Shown: positions 1-11,814 of the stretch, one piece after another
How the letters are laid out: each line of letters starts with the position of its first letter
Position numbering within the stretch: position 1 is the stretch's first letter
Source: Cavia porcellus
Taxonomy: Eukaryota > Chordata > Mammalia > Rodentia > Caviidae
Reading direction: 5' to 3'
Assembly (NCBI RefSeq): GCF_034190915.1
Contig: NW_026947491.1
Span: 26,228,101 to 26,292,100 of the forward strand
DNA: 64,000 nt
Notes under the pieces: generated by a model
What the model saw: only the letters and a program-made list of their open reading frames with translations
Database searches by the model: none
Told to the model about the DNA's origin: nothing
Made by a program: the position numbers and the translations under genes

Positions 1-235
1 TACAAATAATACAAGGTTTCAGAAAAAGACAGCAGGAAATCAATAATGCCTACCATAATGTCTCTTGTTTTCTTCAAAATAGTTGCCTATACCTTCACAC
101 ACAATAAGTCAATACACATCAAAATAGTATAAAAGCAATCAAAACACAAGAATGAGAGCTGTAAGGGTTTTGAAGACCAGACACTAAGAAATAAATAATT
201 GCTGCCATAATGTCTCTAGTTTTCTTCAAAATAGC
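1..235 (-). mobile_element. LINE-1 3'UTR fragment, inverted
   Basis: Read on the minus strand, this carries two copies of the 3'UTR module found in the LINE-1 at 60.4-63.3 kb (an AGCTATTTTGAAGAAAAC-type block followed by an ATTATGG block). The copies end near positions 95 and 235. It stops abruptly where a plus-strand LINE-1 3' end begins, so the two pieces lie head to head. It runs off the left edge of the window. Confidence 0.75.
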
Positions 236-240
236 TGGAT

Positions 241-1030
241 AAAAAAGATGTGGTATTTTTATACAATGAAATACTGCTCAGCTATAAAGAAAGACCATAT
301 TGAGCCTCTTATAAGTAAATGGATACAACTTGAGACCATACTCAATAAGTGAAATAAATCAAACTCACATATGTAAATATCATATTGTCTCCCTTGTGTA
401 AGAACTGAAGGGTAAATATCAATATCAATAAATATCAATATCAATAAATATCATGAAAGGGTAAGAAACTGCTCAAAAAGGAAAAAATAGGGAAAAGGAG
501 AAAAGAAGTAATAAAAGGGAAATAAGACATAAATTTTTATATACATATACTTATGATTACTAAGATGATCATCTACTAATTTTATTAGTTCTTGGAACAA
601 AACAGTAGGATTGGATCAATTTTGCATGATTGTATCTGGTAATTCAAATAAGACTTTTGAAGATAACTATGCAAAAAACCCAAAATTGTTGTGTTCCTAC
701 CACCTTGTTCTGAAAGCCTACATCATTATGGTTTTGGGCTCTTTGTTATACTTATTTGTTGTTTTGTTTTTCCCTCTAATACAGAAAAGATAGATATACA
801 TGTATAGGCTTATATATGCCAAGAACTACACCTAAAAGGCTTATAAAAATGATTTTATTATGTGTGATATTATGAACAACTACACTGAAAAAATATGACA
901 TCATGGTAGCCGTTGATGATTTCCTATCATTTTTATTCAAAAGCCATTAAAGCTTTTTTTCTTGGTTTTGATTGGTTTAAACTATTTTATTTCAGTTATT
1001 TTTTAGTATTATTTTATTTGTGATAATTTG
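241..1030 (+). mobile_element. LINE-1 3' end (end of ORF2 plus 3'UTR)
   Basis: Begins at the A-run GGATAAAAAAG near the end of ORF2. It continues through the GTGGTATTTTTATACAATG segment, which matches 60,230 and 61,815, and then into diverged 3'UTR modules (for example around 870-1000: TTATGAACAACTA, TGACATCATGGTAGCC, GATTTCCTATC). An AATATC-rich expansion sits near 416-452. There is no functional coding capacity. It is truncated at the same ORF2 position as the second 3' unit at 61.8 kb. Confidence 0.75.
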
Positions 1031-2706
1031 AATAGAAAAATCACAGAAAAGCAAGATGCCAACTAGAACTTCAGCATATATTTATCTGTCTCTGCTTAAA
1101 AATGACAGATTAAATTTTGTAACCTTTTGATGGTTTCATTTAGTGATTCCCTGTGTCTTCAGGGAACAGCTGGAACTTCCTGACTTTGTATAAAATGCCT
1201 CTTACTGTCTTGTCCTGCTTCCAACTCATCTCTTATTTTGTCACCATCCCATGGGGTTGGGACTATCCAGCAGATCAGTTAAGCTTGTTTAGGACACTGG
1301 TAATGGAATTCACATTTCTGCCCCACCCAGACAAAAATAAGCAAAGAACAGCACTGTAAATATATTATAATTTTCCAATCACAAAATTTAGAAAGCAGCT
1401 ATTTTAACTTTCTCATATGGGTATGTCTGGGGTTATTCCAAAATGTAAAATCCCGCCCATTATTACATACTATTTCTTTTCCTCACCTTATTACACAAGC
1501 TGGGAAAAGTAAAATTTCTCTTTAATCGCATTCCTGGAGAAATATTTGCAACCCCTAACAGACAGGGATAGCTCCAAGCATTGTTAACCATTTGCAATTT
1601 TGCCAATCTATCATATTCTTCCCATTTTATGTCTCTACATTATGCACTATTAATCTAAAATATTCTTTCCCAATTTTAACTAATGTCAATACCCTCTAGC
1701 CAAATTCTCCCGAAGCACTCTCATGGTTGAGCCAGCTGAGCTTCTTAATACTCATTACAGAAGAAGCAATCAGGCTCCCTGGAGAGCCACATGCATATGA
1801 GCTCAAAGGTTAAGGGGGATCTTGTTTTAGGATTGGGGCCAGGACAGATGCATACGGTAGGAAGGAGGTCTTACGCTGTAGCTAGTGATATGTGCCATCA
1901 GGTTAGTGGAGGTAAAGGCAGGATTGAGCTTCTAAATAAACCTTGTCAGTAGCTAGAAGAAATGTAACAAGGTTAAATCTCTAATTTGTAAACCAGGAGC
2001 CCTCACTCATCCGGTATAGAAGAATATTTGGCCATTTTTGTGGCTTTGACAACTTGCATGATTTTGTCGGCATTCAGATTTGGTTACAGAATATTGTTAT
2101 TTCTTTACTGGATCCAGGGGAATCTAGCGCTATCCACATCATCTGATTCCGATGCCCTGTGAAATCACTTTCTGTAAAAGAATGCCAAGTTCTACCTGTG
2201 CCAGGCACATCCTCGTTTCGAGAGCCAGATTTCCACCAGGAAAACTCTTCGTTGTTTGCAATTCAGGAGCACTTGCATCCCTCCTACCAGCTGCTCTCTC
2301 CCCCAGATAACTATGTATCTTCGAAGCTCTAGTTGCAGGCTGTGTGAGTGCTCGTGGAGCAAGACAGGACAAGAGGCCTGTGTTTTGTTGTCACTGTTTC
2401 CCTGCGGGAGGGGAACTCTCCCTTGGCAGGACCCTGTCTGCATTTGCTGTGCATCTTCCCTCTGCAGGCCTCTTCTCCACCCTGCTCCTCTCTTCCTGTC
2501 CAGAAGCTTGTCCTATGTGCCCTACATTAACAGGTTTTGAGACCGCTGACTGCAGAGTGATTTCAGTAGGGAGCCCCCACAAGTGAGAAGGAAGATTAGG
2601 ATGTTATTTAAGGGGTGTCCTCTCTGCAAGGCTGCTTTAATGCAGATGAATCATTTCCTGTACTTCTCAAGAAGACATCTCTACAAGTTTCTCCTTCTGG
2701 CCTTGG
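1031..2706. other. Unique sequence, nothing recognised
   Basis: About 1.7 kb of AT-rich sequence without a recognisable repeat, exon or RNA gene. The overlapping small frames near 2140-2590 lie in a somewhat more GC-rich patch; they occur on both strands at once and resemble nothing I know, so I treat them as chance. Confidence 0.5.
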
Positions 2707-2711
2707 GGTAA

Positions 2712-3039
2712 CGTCTTAGTTATTTTTTACTCATTGTTGAGACAAAATACCTGACATCCAAAGTTAGGAAGGAAAGGTTCTTGGAGGTTTTAGTCTATAC
2801 TCAGTTGACTCCAAGGCAGCATGGCATGGTGGGGCAGCCATGCATGGCTGGCTGCACACAGCAAGGTGCAAACCAGCATGAGAGAGAGAAGCATGCCTTC
2901 TTCCCACCATTACACCATATCCTAACTGCACCCCTAGATGGTTGTTGCACTCACACCATCAATTCAAGTGCTGGATGATGAACCAATCACAAAAGCATAA
3001 TTGCATGAGGCTTGGGGGCCACTGACATAAACCATGACA
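2712..3039 (-). mobile_element. Solo MaLR (ERVL-type) LTR
   Basis: Read on the minus strand, it starts TGTCATGGTTTATG and ends with the MaLR signature AGGTATTTTGTCTCAACAATGAG...TAACTAAGAC. It is about 328 bp and flanked by the direct repeat GGTAA (2707-2711 and 3040-3044), the 5-bp TSD size of the ERVL/MaLR group. It resembles the LTR at 38,316 closely enough to be the same subfamily. No internal sequence adjoins it, so it is a solo LTR. Confidence 0.8.
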
Positions 3040-3045
3040 GGTAAC

Positions 3046-4485
3046 ACAGCTAGTCCCTTTTTATGAGCCCAAAACACTGACGACACCCCAGGGACATGCC
3101 CATACCTTGGGGAACAAGCCCTTCCACAAGGACCTTGCTGCAAGTAGGCCTTCTTCTCCTGCTGTGGCTGTGACTCACACACTGTTTCCATCTGTTGTGT
3201 GACATCCACGCCAGACATTCTAGTTGTTGAGAGTGAGACTTTGAGCTCTCAACTGCGTACCTATGCTCAGCCTAGAGCCTGGCACTCGTTTGGATGGGAA
3301 GATGTATTTATATATTTACTCTTCACACTAACTCTTTTCTTTTTCTGAGTGCTTTTCAGGTGAGTGGAAAAAGATTGTTGGTTATGTATAGCAGAGTCTT
3401 CAAAAAGGAATGGTAATGTGGTTCTGAGCCACAGAAGAGAATATTACCACAATTGGGAGCTCGAAGGTAGGGTCCAGGAAGGTTGCTTTATATTGAAGCA
3501 TGAGCTATAGTTATGTCCATCTAAATTCACTTATTTTCATCTACTAGATGCAAAGATATTAAAATATTTTATCTGGGTGAGCTCTTGTGAATGTACACAG
3601 AAAAGGAATTTTAGAGGCCTGCCTGGCAGACCTTATGTTGGCATATAATACAATCTTCCCAAGAATTACCCCACACACAAAGTTCCCATATGCGACTTTC
3701 AAAATGTGTTTCACAGAAAATAGCTATGTTTCTGCATCTAAGATGCCCCATACCACTAGAAATTCTGGCCACAAGAGCCTCACACCAACCTTCTATATCT
3801 AACTTTGATTTCAACAACACAATGCTCACATCTGAGACAAAGAGACACTACCATATCCTTTCCTACATTAATCCTGCAAAGCAAGATTTGCAGCACATGA
3901 GTAGAGGTTCTCCATTTAGATCCCTCTCCGAGAAAGATCACAGGAGGCTGATGGTGCTGACATCTGTGGCTGGGGACAGTGTGTATTAGCACCAGGATAA
4001 TCTGGTCACTTCTCCTTGCCAACAAAGGCAGCTCCTGATTATTCTCCAGCTGTTCCTTATTAAAATAAATTGCACACATTTAAAAGAGCCAGTAAACAGG
4101 GCAAGAGTAATACATATGCTCTCACATCTTAATATACAGCATTACACAGAATTATTTGGAGTATAAATAAAGCAGGTAGCACATGCATTGGCTCAAAAAG
4201 TGAAAAAAGACTCTGAGGATATTTTTAGATTTTCCACTTTTATGCAAGATAATATCACAACAATTCAAAATAACTACTTTCTGTCCTCTTAAGACGATTG
4301 AAAACAAATGGGGAATATAGTTTTTAAAAGAGGGAATTCATCTGGAGAGCTCTGATTTTCTTAGAAATATCATTTCTGTTATGAAGTAGGAACAGAATTC
4401 TATATATTTGTAAGGAATATTTGGAGGAAGGAATGAGAAGAAAATTGAAACTAATAATGAAAATATGCTTTTTAAATATGCTATC
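3046..4485. other. Unique sequence, nothing recognised
   Basis: No repeat, exon or RNA gene is recognised. The overlapping frames at 3587-4079 occur on both strands in the same interval and match no family I know; they are probably chance. Confidence 0.5.
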
Positions 4486-4904
4486 TGCTTGGAGCTGTAT
4501 CTGGATCTACCCTCCCAGGCTTCATGTGCTCATAAGTGGGGCTTTACAGAGATGTCTGGATCTAGGCTGTGTGGATGTAGATTAGATTGCAGCACTGGGA
4601 TCAAGGGTGTGTGGTACTAGTTTAGTCCATTAATTAGTTTATCATTGTTCCGGGTGTGGGTAATGGGGAGCCCCTCACTGGGCAGCCTAGATAGGATAAA
4701 AAGGACAAGGAGGCTTGCCGCAGCTGGTTGCTGCTGCTGCCCACTACCATGGACTGTTTCTCCTCTGTGATACCCTTTCTCTTGCTGCCCTGCCATGGAG
4801 CCATCTGACTATGGACTGAAACTTCTACAAACTGTGAGCTGAAAGAAAGTTTTCCTCCTTTGATTTTGGGTGTCAGCTGTTTTGTCCCAGTGATAAGTAA
4901 GACA
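4486..4904 (+). mobile_element. MaLR-type LTR
   Basis: Shows the MaLR order: a TCTGGATCT...TTCATGTGCTCATAAG block, a GCTGCTGCTG/CCATGGACTG block, then ACTATGGACTGAAAC and AAACTGTGAGC. It ends in a TTTTGTCCCAGTGATAAGTAAGACA terminus. The layout matches the LTR at 48,834. No matching internal sequence follows, so it is probably a solo LTR. Confidence 0.7.
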
Positions 4905-5016
4905 CTATCAGCAAATGGTATCTCCAACTAAAAGATTTCATCCAGCAACTATAGAAATCAGTGAAAAAGATCCAAATGTCTGGCAAAGATATCTCTTTCA
5001 TATCTGCACACACAAG

Positions 5017-5392
5017 CTAGGGTTTGGAGCTAGCCGCCCCTCAAAGACCTGCTTCTCCATGGTTTGGTCTCCAGCTTGCTATCATTAGGAGGTGGAGGAA
5101 ACATGAAGAGTTGGACCTCTTGGGAAGTTTTAGGGCGACTGGTCCACATCCTCAAATGATAGTGTGACACCCTGGCCCCTCCATCTTCCTTTATCTTCTA
5201 CTTCTGAGCATGAGGTAAATGGTTCTTCTGCACTACAAACTACTGCCACAAAGTGCTGTCTCCCCCAGAGCCAAGTGATGCTACCCAACCATAAACTGAA
5301 GCCTCTGAATCCCTTAACCAAAACAAATCTTTTCTCTTTAAAAGTTGGCAATCTCAGGTATCTGCTACTGTGCCAGAAAACTGACTATTCTA
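5017..5392 (+). mobile_element. ORR1-like MaLR LTR
   Basis: Contains the ORR1/MST-type landmarks in order: GGTTTGGTCTCCAGCTTGC, TTAGGAGGTGGAGGAA, GGACCTCTTGGGAAG, CCATAAACTGAAGCCTCTG, and a 3' terminus TCTCAGGTATCTGCTACTGTG followed by AACTGACTA. It is old and diverged, and lacks adjacent internal sequence. Confidence 0.65.
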
Positions 5393-5893
5393 CTCACAAA
5401 AAATGTCAGGGAAATTTTATAATTCTTTTTTAAAAATCTTTAAAAATAGATGACTTTAAACCTCTATAACCATACATAATACTTTCTCTTTGCACAACCA
5501 ATTACTATAAGAAGACACAATAAAATTCTGTAAACCAATCTTACCTCTAAAGTATCCAATTCACTCAATAAAGGCAAGTAATAAAGTTAATACCATGATT
5601 CATAAAAATTTTATTTAGAATTAACACATTTAAGGACACATAAGAGAAACAAAAAGACTATATACATACAGTTTTTTTGTATTACTTTAGCTGCTTGCTT
5701 GCATTTCTTTTCTTTTCTTTTCTTTTCTTTTTCATGTACATTCAAGGACCTGAGGGCACACAATTGGCCTAAGTCTCCCAAACTGGTGACTCTTGTGTGT
5801 TCCCTCTACTTTTTGTCTTTTTGCTATATGTTTTTCCCTGGCTATAGTTCTGCATTCATTCACTTGAGTTAATTGATATTTATAAGTTAAGAC
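5393..5893. other. Unique sequence with a short TTTTC tract
   Basis: AT-rich sequence. The only structure is a TTTTC-type simple repeat around 5705-5730. Confidence 0.5.
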
Positions 5894-6103
5894 CAGTGGT
5901 GGTGAGCTGGCAGTGAGACATGAGGCCAGATGTGCCCAAACTGCAAGTCAAATCCCACTTATTTGTTGCAAAGTGCCAGCACTGCAATTAAACCTGAATA
6001 TCTGATGTTGCTCCAGTGATCCTAGGGTAACTTGGCTTGCATGTTGACAGAGAAATTTCTGTGTGCCTACTGTGGCACCCATAGCATAAATTCACCACCA
6101 CTG
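5894..6103. mobile_element. Non-autonomous hAT-type DNA transposon (MITE)
   Basis: About 210 bp with terminal inverted repeats. The left end begins CAGTGGTGGTGA and the right end, reverse-complemented, begins CAGTGGTGGTGAA. The flanks AGTTAAGAC and AGTTAGAC resemble an 8-bp hAT target duplication with one indel. The interior (TGCAATTAAACCTGAATA) matches a second copy at 48,915-49,106 (TGCAATTAAACCTAAATA). There is no reading frame, so it must have been moved by a transposase supplied elsewhere. Confidence 0.7.
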
Positions 6104-6224
6104 AGTTAGACCATGTGGAAAGTAATGTTCATTGGAAATTAGGACAAGATGACACGGACATCACAAACTTGGTACCAGGTGTGAGAAGAAAATACAGTGA
6201 ATGTTTTGCATGAGAAAGTATCAT

Positions 6225-6560
6225 AGTAAAAATGCATTGCCATTAATCCTTCTCAAAACATCCCCACCCTGATTTAAATACACTTGTAGTCCTTGCCACT
6301 TTCTGGAGCAATTCTGAAAGTTTTCTTTCCTCAGTGTCTAATTGTATTGTCATGGCTGCCTTGATATCTTGAATAGATACAAATTTTTACATTTCACGGT
6401 CATTTTGACTTTAGTTCTTACAAGATCCAGATGCTGTACAGTGTCAGGTCCAGTAAGTAAAGTAGATGAGGACACACTGTGATGTTTTCACAGACCTTCA
6501 GTTCCAGTCAATTTGTTGACTGACCTTGGCAGCAGCATTCTCTGTATTTTTTACTACCCC
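6225..6560 (-). pseudogene. Mariner-like transposase relic (C-terminal part)
   Basis: The minus strand reads like the C-terminal region of a mariner transposase. A frame resembling a 'PPYSPDLxPxDFWLFPKxK' region is followed by words such as IQDIKAAMTIQLD, with stops and frame breaks. Around 6340-6400 the plus strand contains the complement of a RFESIQDIKAA-like stretch. No terminal inverted repeats could be placed. The assignment rests on family memory and short matches, so it is tentative. Confidence 0.4.
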
Positions 6561-6960
6561 TCATAAAGACACTCAGGAAAGAGGACTTTCAGACCTGCTT
6601 TGGAAAGCAGCTATACTTATGGCACAAATGTTGCTGAAGGACCCCATTTTGAACTTAACTTGTAAGACTACAAAATAGTAAATTTTATTGCTGAATAAAT
6701 AGTGTTACTGATTTTTAGGTAAATTCCACTCATCTGAGCACAGCATTCAAGAAGTACCAAATGGGTTGCTTTATGGTAAAACAAAATGTGGAGAAGTCGT
6801 AATGGAAATAGATGAAAATCACAGCAGCCAGAAAGCCCTAGAATGTGACAGGAGAGAACTGGGGCCCACAGGCTGTAGGGTGGGGCAGTGCAAGCTGAAA
6901 CTAAATGTGTACGTGAGGCCAGTCGGGGTACAGCTGCTCCAGGGAGGCAATGCAGGGCTG
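6561..6960. other. Unique sequence, nothing recognised
   Basis: No repeat or exon signal recognised. A small frame at 6766-7026 has no recognisable product. Confidence 0.4.
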
Positions 6961-7150
6961 GCTTCCGAGGTCAGGGGCTCTCAGCACAGACTGTTTCCAG
7001 TTCTGGTCCTGCCTCTATCAGCCTAAGTCTCTTCCTCACTTGCAAAGCAAAAGTGCTAACAGCAACTATCTCAGAGAATTCCTGTGAGTACGGAATGGGA
7101 AAACTCCTTTCATGGCACAGAGTGCATAGCAAGAAATCAGAATGTAGGTG
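6961..7150 (+). repeat. MIR SINE relic
   Basis: Diverged MIR pattern: TTCTGGTCCTGCCTCTATCA, then CCTAAGTCTCTTCCTCACTTG, AACTATCTCAGAGAATTCCTGTG and a GCACAGAGTGCATAGCAAG-like 3' part. The order is that of a forward MIR. Confidence 0.6.
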
Positions 7151-7705
7151 TCCTCATTAGCAGCCACACTGAGAGATCCACTGAGGGTCTCGGAGTAGAC
7201 TGATGAATCACTCCTCTGGAAAAGCTCCTGTTACCTCATCCCCCTCTGCAACCTCTATACACTGTTTAGTTTCAGAACAGTTTGACCAGTTTTAACTCAG
7301 CCACACCAGTCCATCATTCCAGTCAGAGGGCCTCGAGAACCAAGCCTCTCACCTCTGTACTCCGGGGTTCTCAATAGTGTCTTGGGGTCTACTCCAGTCA
7401 GTGCAAACTTCACAATACAATGAGTAGACTTGCGTTGTGAAGGACCTGAAAATAAATTATGACTCTAGCTATTCTCAACAAGTCTTCTGCTCAGAGCTCA
7501 ACTTTTCCACATGTAAAAAAATTAAGCAGTAAGTGCAACTTGCATCCTGGTACATTGCTATGAGGCCTGAAAGGAAGTAGTTGTTTCAAAGACAGTCACG
7601 TGTGCAAGCGCCATGTTTCTCAGAACTGCAGAGCTCCACATCAGGGGCAGGAGCCTAGGTGACTTGTGTCATAACACAATGTCACATGAGACAGCTACTG
7701 GCAGC
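7151..7705. other. Unique sequence, nothing recognised
   Basis: No feature recognised apart from ordinary AT/GC variation. Confidence 0.4.
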
Positions 7706-7870
7706 ATCATTGCAACACTGTGAGGTCAATGTTGTTGTTCATTCCCATTTTACACACAGGGAAACTGAGGCTTAGAAAGGTTAAGTAAATTTCTGTATCA
7801 CCAATGGTAAGAATGGCAGTGCTGCATCTAAACTACCAAAGTGATCCCAAGACCCCATTCCAGATTCTTT
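7706..7870 (-). repeat. MIR SINE relic, reverse
   Basis: Carries the reverse-MIR core: TTCCCATTTTACACACAGGG, AAACTGAGGCTTAGAAAGG and TTAAGTAAATTTCTGTATCAC, followed by GGCAGTGCTGCATCTAAAC. The match to the conserved MIR core is good. Confidence 0.8.
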
Positions 7871-8585
7871 TTCTCCACCTTCTGAGAACCCCAAGAAGGT
7901 GGCCACAGGGGCCAGTGTCAGGTCCCTAGGCCAGGATACCCCTGACCTCATTAGCTTACCTGTGAGTGTGACTTTTACTGACAAAAGCCACACAGTCTTT
8001 GCGTTCCCTAGAAAGTCACTTACTTGTCATGACCCATGCTATCCTCTGGGGCAGAAGTCAGCTAACGGCCCCGCCGCTCACCTCAATGCATCATTTCCTT
8101 CCAGGGGAACACATTTTAATCACATCCTCACCTTCGGAGCACACGCGGTCTCCTGTCTTGCCTACCTGTGACTGATGACTTTGGCACTTAGGTTGGCTGA
8201 TGCCCTAACGGAGCCGACGGTGCCCCCGCTTCTTGTCTGTTCAAATCCTTGCTCCTTGGATCCTGTGCCAATAGAGCGCTTCTGGCCTCAGCACTCCGGC
8301 TGTCTTTCACCTGTTTCTGTTGGGTTCTGCTCGTATCATTGCTTATCCTGGGGTGTCTCATTTCTCTCCTGGGACCACAGAAAGCCCAATCTTTTATGGT
8401 AAATTCCACAGCGCATGAATGCACCTGACACTATTCACTTACATTTCTTTGAAAACGATCATTTTGCACTTTACTGGGGAAAGTAAATATAACTTGCTTC
8501 TGAGAATAGTGCTCAAGTATATGTTGCATTTTTATAGTTCAACAATCAACTGCTGTTGAGTGCAGTATACGGTACTTTTTATTTT
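7871..8585. other. Unique sequence, nothing recognised
   Basis: Moderately GC-rich. Several overlapping small frames on both strands (7781-8424) have no recognisable product. Confidence 0.4.
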
Positions 8586-8589
8586 GGGC

Positions 8590-8705
8590 TTTTTGAGGCA
8601 GGGTCTCACTATGTGTTCAAGCTGCCCTTGGGCTCACTCTGTAGCCCAGGCTGATCTTGAACTTGCAATGATCCTCCTGCCTCAGCCTCCAGAGTGCTGG
8701 GATTT
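8590..8705 (-). repeat. B1-type SINE (7SL-derived), reverse
   Basis: Reverse B1: TTTTTGAGGCAGGGTCTCAC, then TAGCCCAGGCTGATCTTGAAC, ATCCTCCTGCCTCAGCCTCC and AGAGTGCTGGGATT. A short duplication (GGGCTCACTCTGTAGCCC after an earlier GCTGCCCTTG) matches the internal duplication of B1. The 5' (right-hand) end is truncated after GGGATT. Confidence 0.85.
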
Positions 8706-9589
8706 AAAATATGTGTTGAAGTATCTGCTGCCTCGCTGGGTAGTCAAAAGCAGTCTGTTTAAACCATGAATCATTCTCTGCAGACCCAGGATGACATCTT
8801 GCCCTTTTGTTCTTCCAGATGCTCCTGTGTTGGGGGGTGGGGGTGGACAGTGGGATCTCCAGGGATTAATGTGTTTCTTCTCTAACACCTGACTCAGTCG
8901 CTCAGGTAAGTCTGAAGATCGCATGCTGACCTGAAGAAAAGAGGCTTGATCTAATTTTGCATGTAATTGTAAGACACACAGCATCTGTTTCATATAAATG
9001 AGCTTCTCACCTGTACCTAGGATGTCAGTAGTACTTTAATTTCTCTCAGTTTCCCAATTTTGAGAGTTCTACAAATCAACATCTAAAGAAAACAAAATAA
9101 AGCACTTGGAATTGCATTTTGGAAAAAGTTGAAGAAGTAAGCTCTGAGACTATGGTGTTTATTCATTCACAGGATTTGTGTTGCAATGCCAATACCATTT
9201 TTTTTTTGCAAAGCTAAATTTTATTTAAATGTATTTTACTTCCATTTCAATGGTGTGTATTCCTATTGTGACTTGTTCTGCTTACTGCACTGGAAACAGT
9301 TATAGCAGCTATTACTTGCAATCACAGATCCCTCTGTCTAGAGGCTTTTAATGGTCTCCTTACAACACTTTAAGCCATACTATGATTATGGGATGACCCG
9401 AGACTGCTGGGGTTCTTTCAGGTCTATGTAAATATTATCAGAACGTAATTTGGTGGTCTGTTTGTGTGAACTTGGTTTCTCAAAAGTATTTGGCTTCTAT
9501 CACAAGCATTCATTTGTTTCAGACTAATTAAAAAATGTCCACTTGTTAGATGACACTCATACCACGACTGTGATTTTCCAACACCCAGA
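8706..9589. other. Unique sequence, nothing recognised
   Basis: Contains a short T-run near 9199-9208 and no recognised repeat or exon. The minus-strand frame at 8682-8993 overlaps the B1 and unique DNA and resembles nothing known. Confidence 0.4.
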
Positions 9590-9800
9590 ACCGGACTAGC
9601 CTGCTTCTGGTTCAGGCTGATTCAGTGTTTCCATATCCTAAATTCCTGGCCCTGAGCAAGATCCTACTGTGCCCAGTTCTCCTGTCTCTAAAACGAAGAC
9701 AATAACAATAATATCAACTACAGGAGATTACTGCCAGGGTTAATTAAGTGTGGAGGTATTCATAGCAGTACCTAAAAATGATGATGATTTAGTAAATGTT
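9590..9800 (+). repeat. MIR SINE relic
   Basis: Forward MIR features: GCCCTGAGCAAGATCCTACTG, then a GTTCTCCTGTCTCTAAAACG block, a GACAATAACAATAATATCAAC block and a tail with AGTAAATGTT. The middle is diverged. Confidence 0.65.
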
Positions 9801-9805
9801 ACTAT

Positions 9806-9952
9806 GATGGTTAGCTAGTTAGGTTTAAACGTCAATATATGTCAGCTTGGTTGGGGACAGTACTTACCCTATCACACATTAATGGTGTTCTAGTGGTGTT
9901 CTGATGATGTTTTCTAGATGTGGCTGACATCTACAATTACTCAATATCATAT
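9806..9952 (+). repeat. Old interspersed repeat, left part
   Basis: Begins GGTTAGCTAGTTAGGTTTAAACG and carries TATGTCAGCTTGG, then TTTTCTAGATGTGGCTGACATC. This resembles a widespread old mammalian repeat that opens 'ggttaatttta.gtgtcaacttggc'. Its right part appears at about 10,530-10,745, after a LINE-1 fragment. I do not assign a family name. Confidence 0.45.
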
Positions 9953-10525
9953 AAAGGAAATTATTCTTTATTCACAATTAAAAATCCTTAATAATCTAAA
10001 GATAACTATTAATCTGAACTGCTACTTTGACAATAACATTACACAATATGTTAACTAGTGTTAGTCTCCTATTATTTTGTTTTGAAATTCTGTATCATTG
10101 TTTTTATCCTGTTTTGGTTTTTTAAAAAGAATTTTTAAAAATTGAAAAACATTGATAGAAATTGAGGATCATGATGTAAATGTTTGGAATGCTGGTTGAT
10201 AGTTTCACTTGGGAAACACAGATTTAAATTTTTAACTCTGAAAATATATGAAAAGTAGAGGGAAATTGCTAAATAGATAAATAATGAAAAGATATCAGCA
10301 TATAGGGAAAAATATTTGCAAATTACATGACTGAAAAACCATTTTAAATGAATATATTTCTTAGCACTTTCCCACATAAGTATTTGAAATGATGTTCAGA
10401 AAAATTGGTCATCAGAAAAGTGCAAATCATAACCACAAGGATATACCACTAAATATGCACTACAGTGGCTAAAAATTAGGAGACTGACCATGTGGACAGC
10501 TGCTGAGAATGTCTAACAGCAGGAA
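9953..10525 (+). mobile_element. Old LINE-1 fragments inside the interrupted repeat
   Basis: A 3'UTR-module piece lies at 10,060-10,115 (TCTCCTATTATTTTGTTTTG). An ORF2 C-terminal stretch lies at about 10,290-10,520 (GGTCATCAGAAAAGTGCAAATC, ACCACAAGGATATACCAC). The order differs from an intact LINE-1, so this is at least two pieces or a rearranged copy. Confidence 0.6.
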
Positions 10526-10529
10526 AGCT

Positions 10530-10745
10530 TTGCTGGTGGAAATCTAAAAGTGCAGTTGTCTGGAGGATTATTTTGATAATCAAGGAGGGCCTCATCAAGA
10601 GCAAAACTAACAACTCTTGGGAAGAAGAAATGTTGCTTCATCCCGAATGCATTGACAGTCCTGACCAAGAGCTTCTGGGCAGCTGGCCTGCTCACAGATT
10701 CTGCACTTTCCTACCTATCTCCCACAATTTTATAATTCCTGCAAT
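10530..10745 (+). repeat. Old interspersed repeat, right part
   Basis: GGAGGGCCTCATCAAGAGC, a TTGGGAAGAAGAAATGTTGC block, CTTCTGGGCAGCTGGCCTGC and TCCCACAATTTTATAATTCC follow the order of the same old repeat whose left part is at 9,806. The LINE-1 insertion splits it. Confidence 0.4.
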
Positions 10746-11800
10746 CCTTTGACAAGAAATTGCAGTTCTTGGAATTGTGTACAATTCTTTGACAAAAAAA
10801 TGGAGCCACTGTCTGAAGAAGAAATATAAAGCTAAATTTTTGTAATCCTTTCACCACAATAGTTTTGACAACTTATCGTGCATAAACTTGTTTTATGTCT
10901 GTTTCCAACATCTTATTTAATATATAGCTATTTCAAATAATCACAGTCTTTGATGATGTAAAGTCAAGGGGTTTCAAGGCTCTTTGTGTTGTATAGAAAA
11001 ATTTTGCTGTCTTTGTCAAATTAAACAGTCTCCGCAGCACTAAAAATCTGCTTTTCTACATAATTCTTCTGTGGAATGTTTGGAAAACTTTTAAAAAAAT
11101 TTTTCTATTCTCCTGATTTGCAGAATCTGCCTTGCTTGCCAAGTTTTACATTTTCATGCCGCATAGTCTTCTGAAATATGGGAGTCAACCAGTACCACAT
11201 ACTGAGAAGCTCTCAAGGTTTTCCTAACCCTGGGTACAATGACTGGCCATATCTCTAATTTCTTTGCTTTCAGTTTCAAAACAGCACCATCCACTATGCT
11301 TTTGTTCACTTAGTCATTATCTTCATAATTCACAAATTTAGCCTTTTTAAAAATTTTTTCAGCAACCTGATCAAAACTTACAGATCTAATTTTTCTGAAT
11401 GGCCTCATGCACAAAAAAGTGAATTTGTTTTTCATTTGGGAGGATGTGGCGTGCTGTTGACTCACTAACATTAAACTCAGCCCATAGCACTGTGACTCAC
11501 GCCTGCAAAAAGCTTCACTGACACAAGGGTACCTCACGGCATACTAAAGCTTAGGAACACTGAACAGTGCTTTGGCACAAACTTAAGGGCCACTTTAAAG
11601 AGCAAAATCGCCCAAAACAATAGGAGAAAAGGTATTAAACAGCAGAAAAAGATACTTGTTTGAGAGCTGAAAACAGAAGACCAAACACCATCGCATTCAA
11701 CCTGATCTGGGAACATACTCATGGGCTACTCAGTGTTCTCTGCTCTGTGCACACCTTATGTGTGACTAGAAGGACCTTGAGTGTTGATTTGGTGACTACA
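10746..11800. other. Unassigned sequence
   Basis: No repeat family or exon is recognised. Two adjacent minus-strand frames (11,310-11,537 and 11,534-11,722) lie here and could be a relic of an old DNA transposon or pseudogene, but I recognise no motif in them. Confidence 0.3.
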
Positions 11801-11814
11801 AAGCATGCTATCAA

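Noticed and set aside
1..1030. Twin-priming inversion of a single LINE-1 insertion
   Set aside because: In twin priming the inverted part comes from upstream of the direct part; here the inverted part is 3'UTR and the direct part begins further upstream in ORF2, so two events or a rearrangement fit better.
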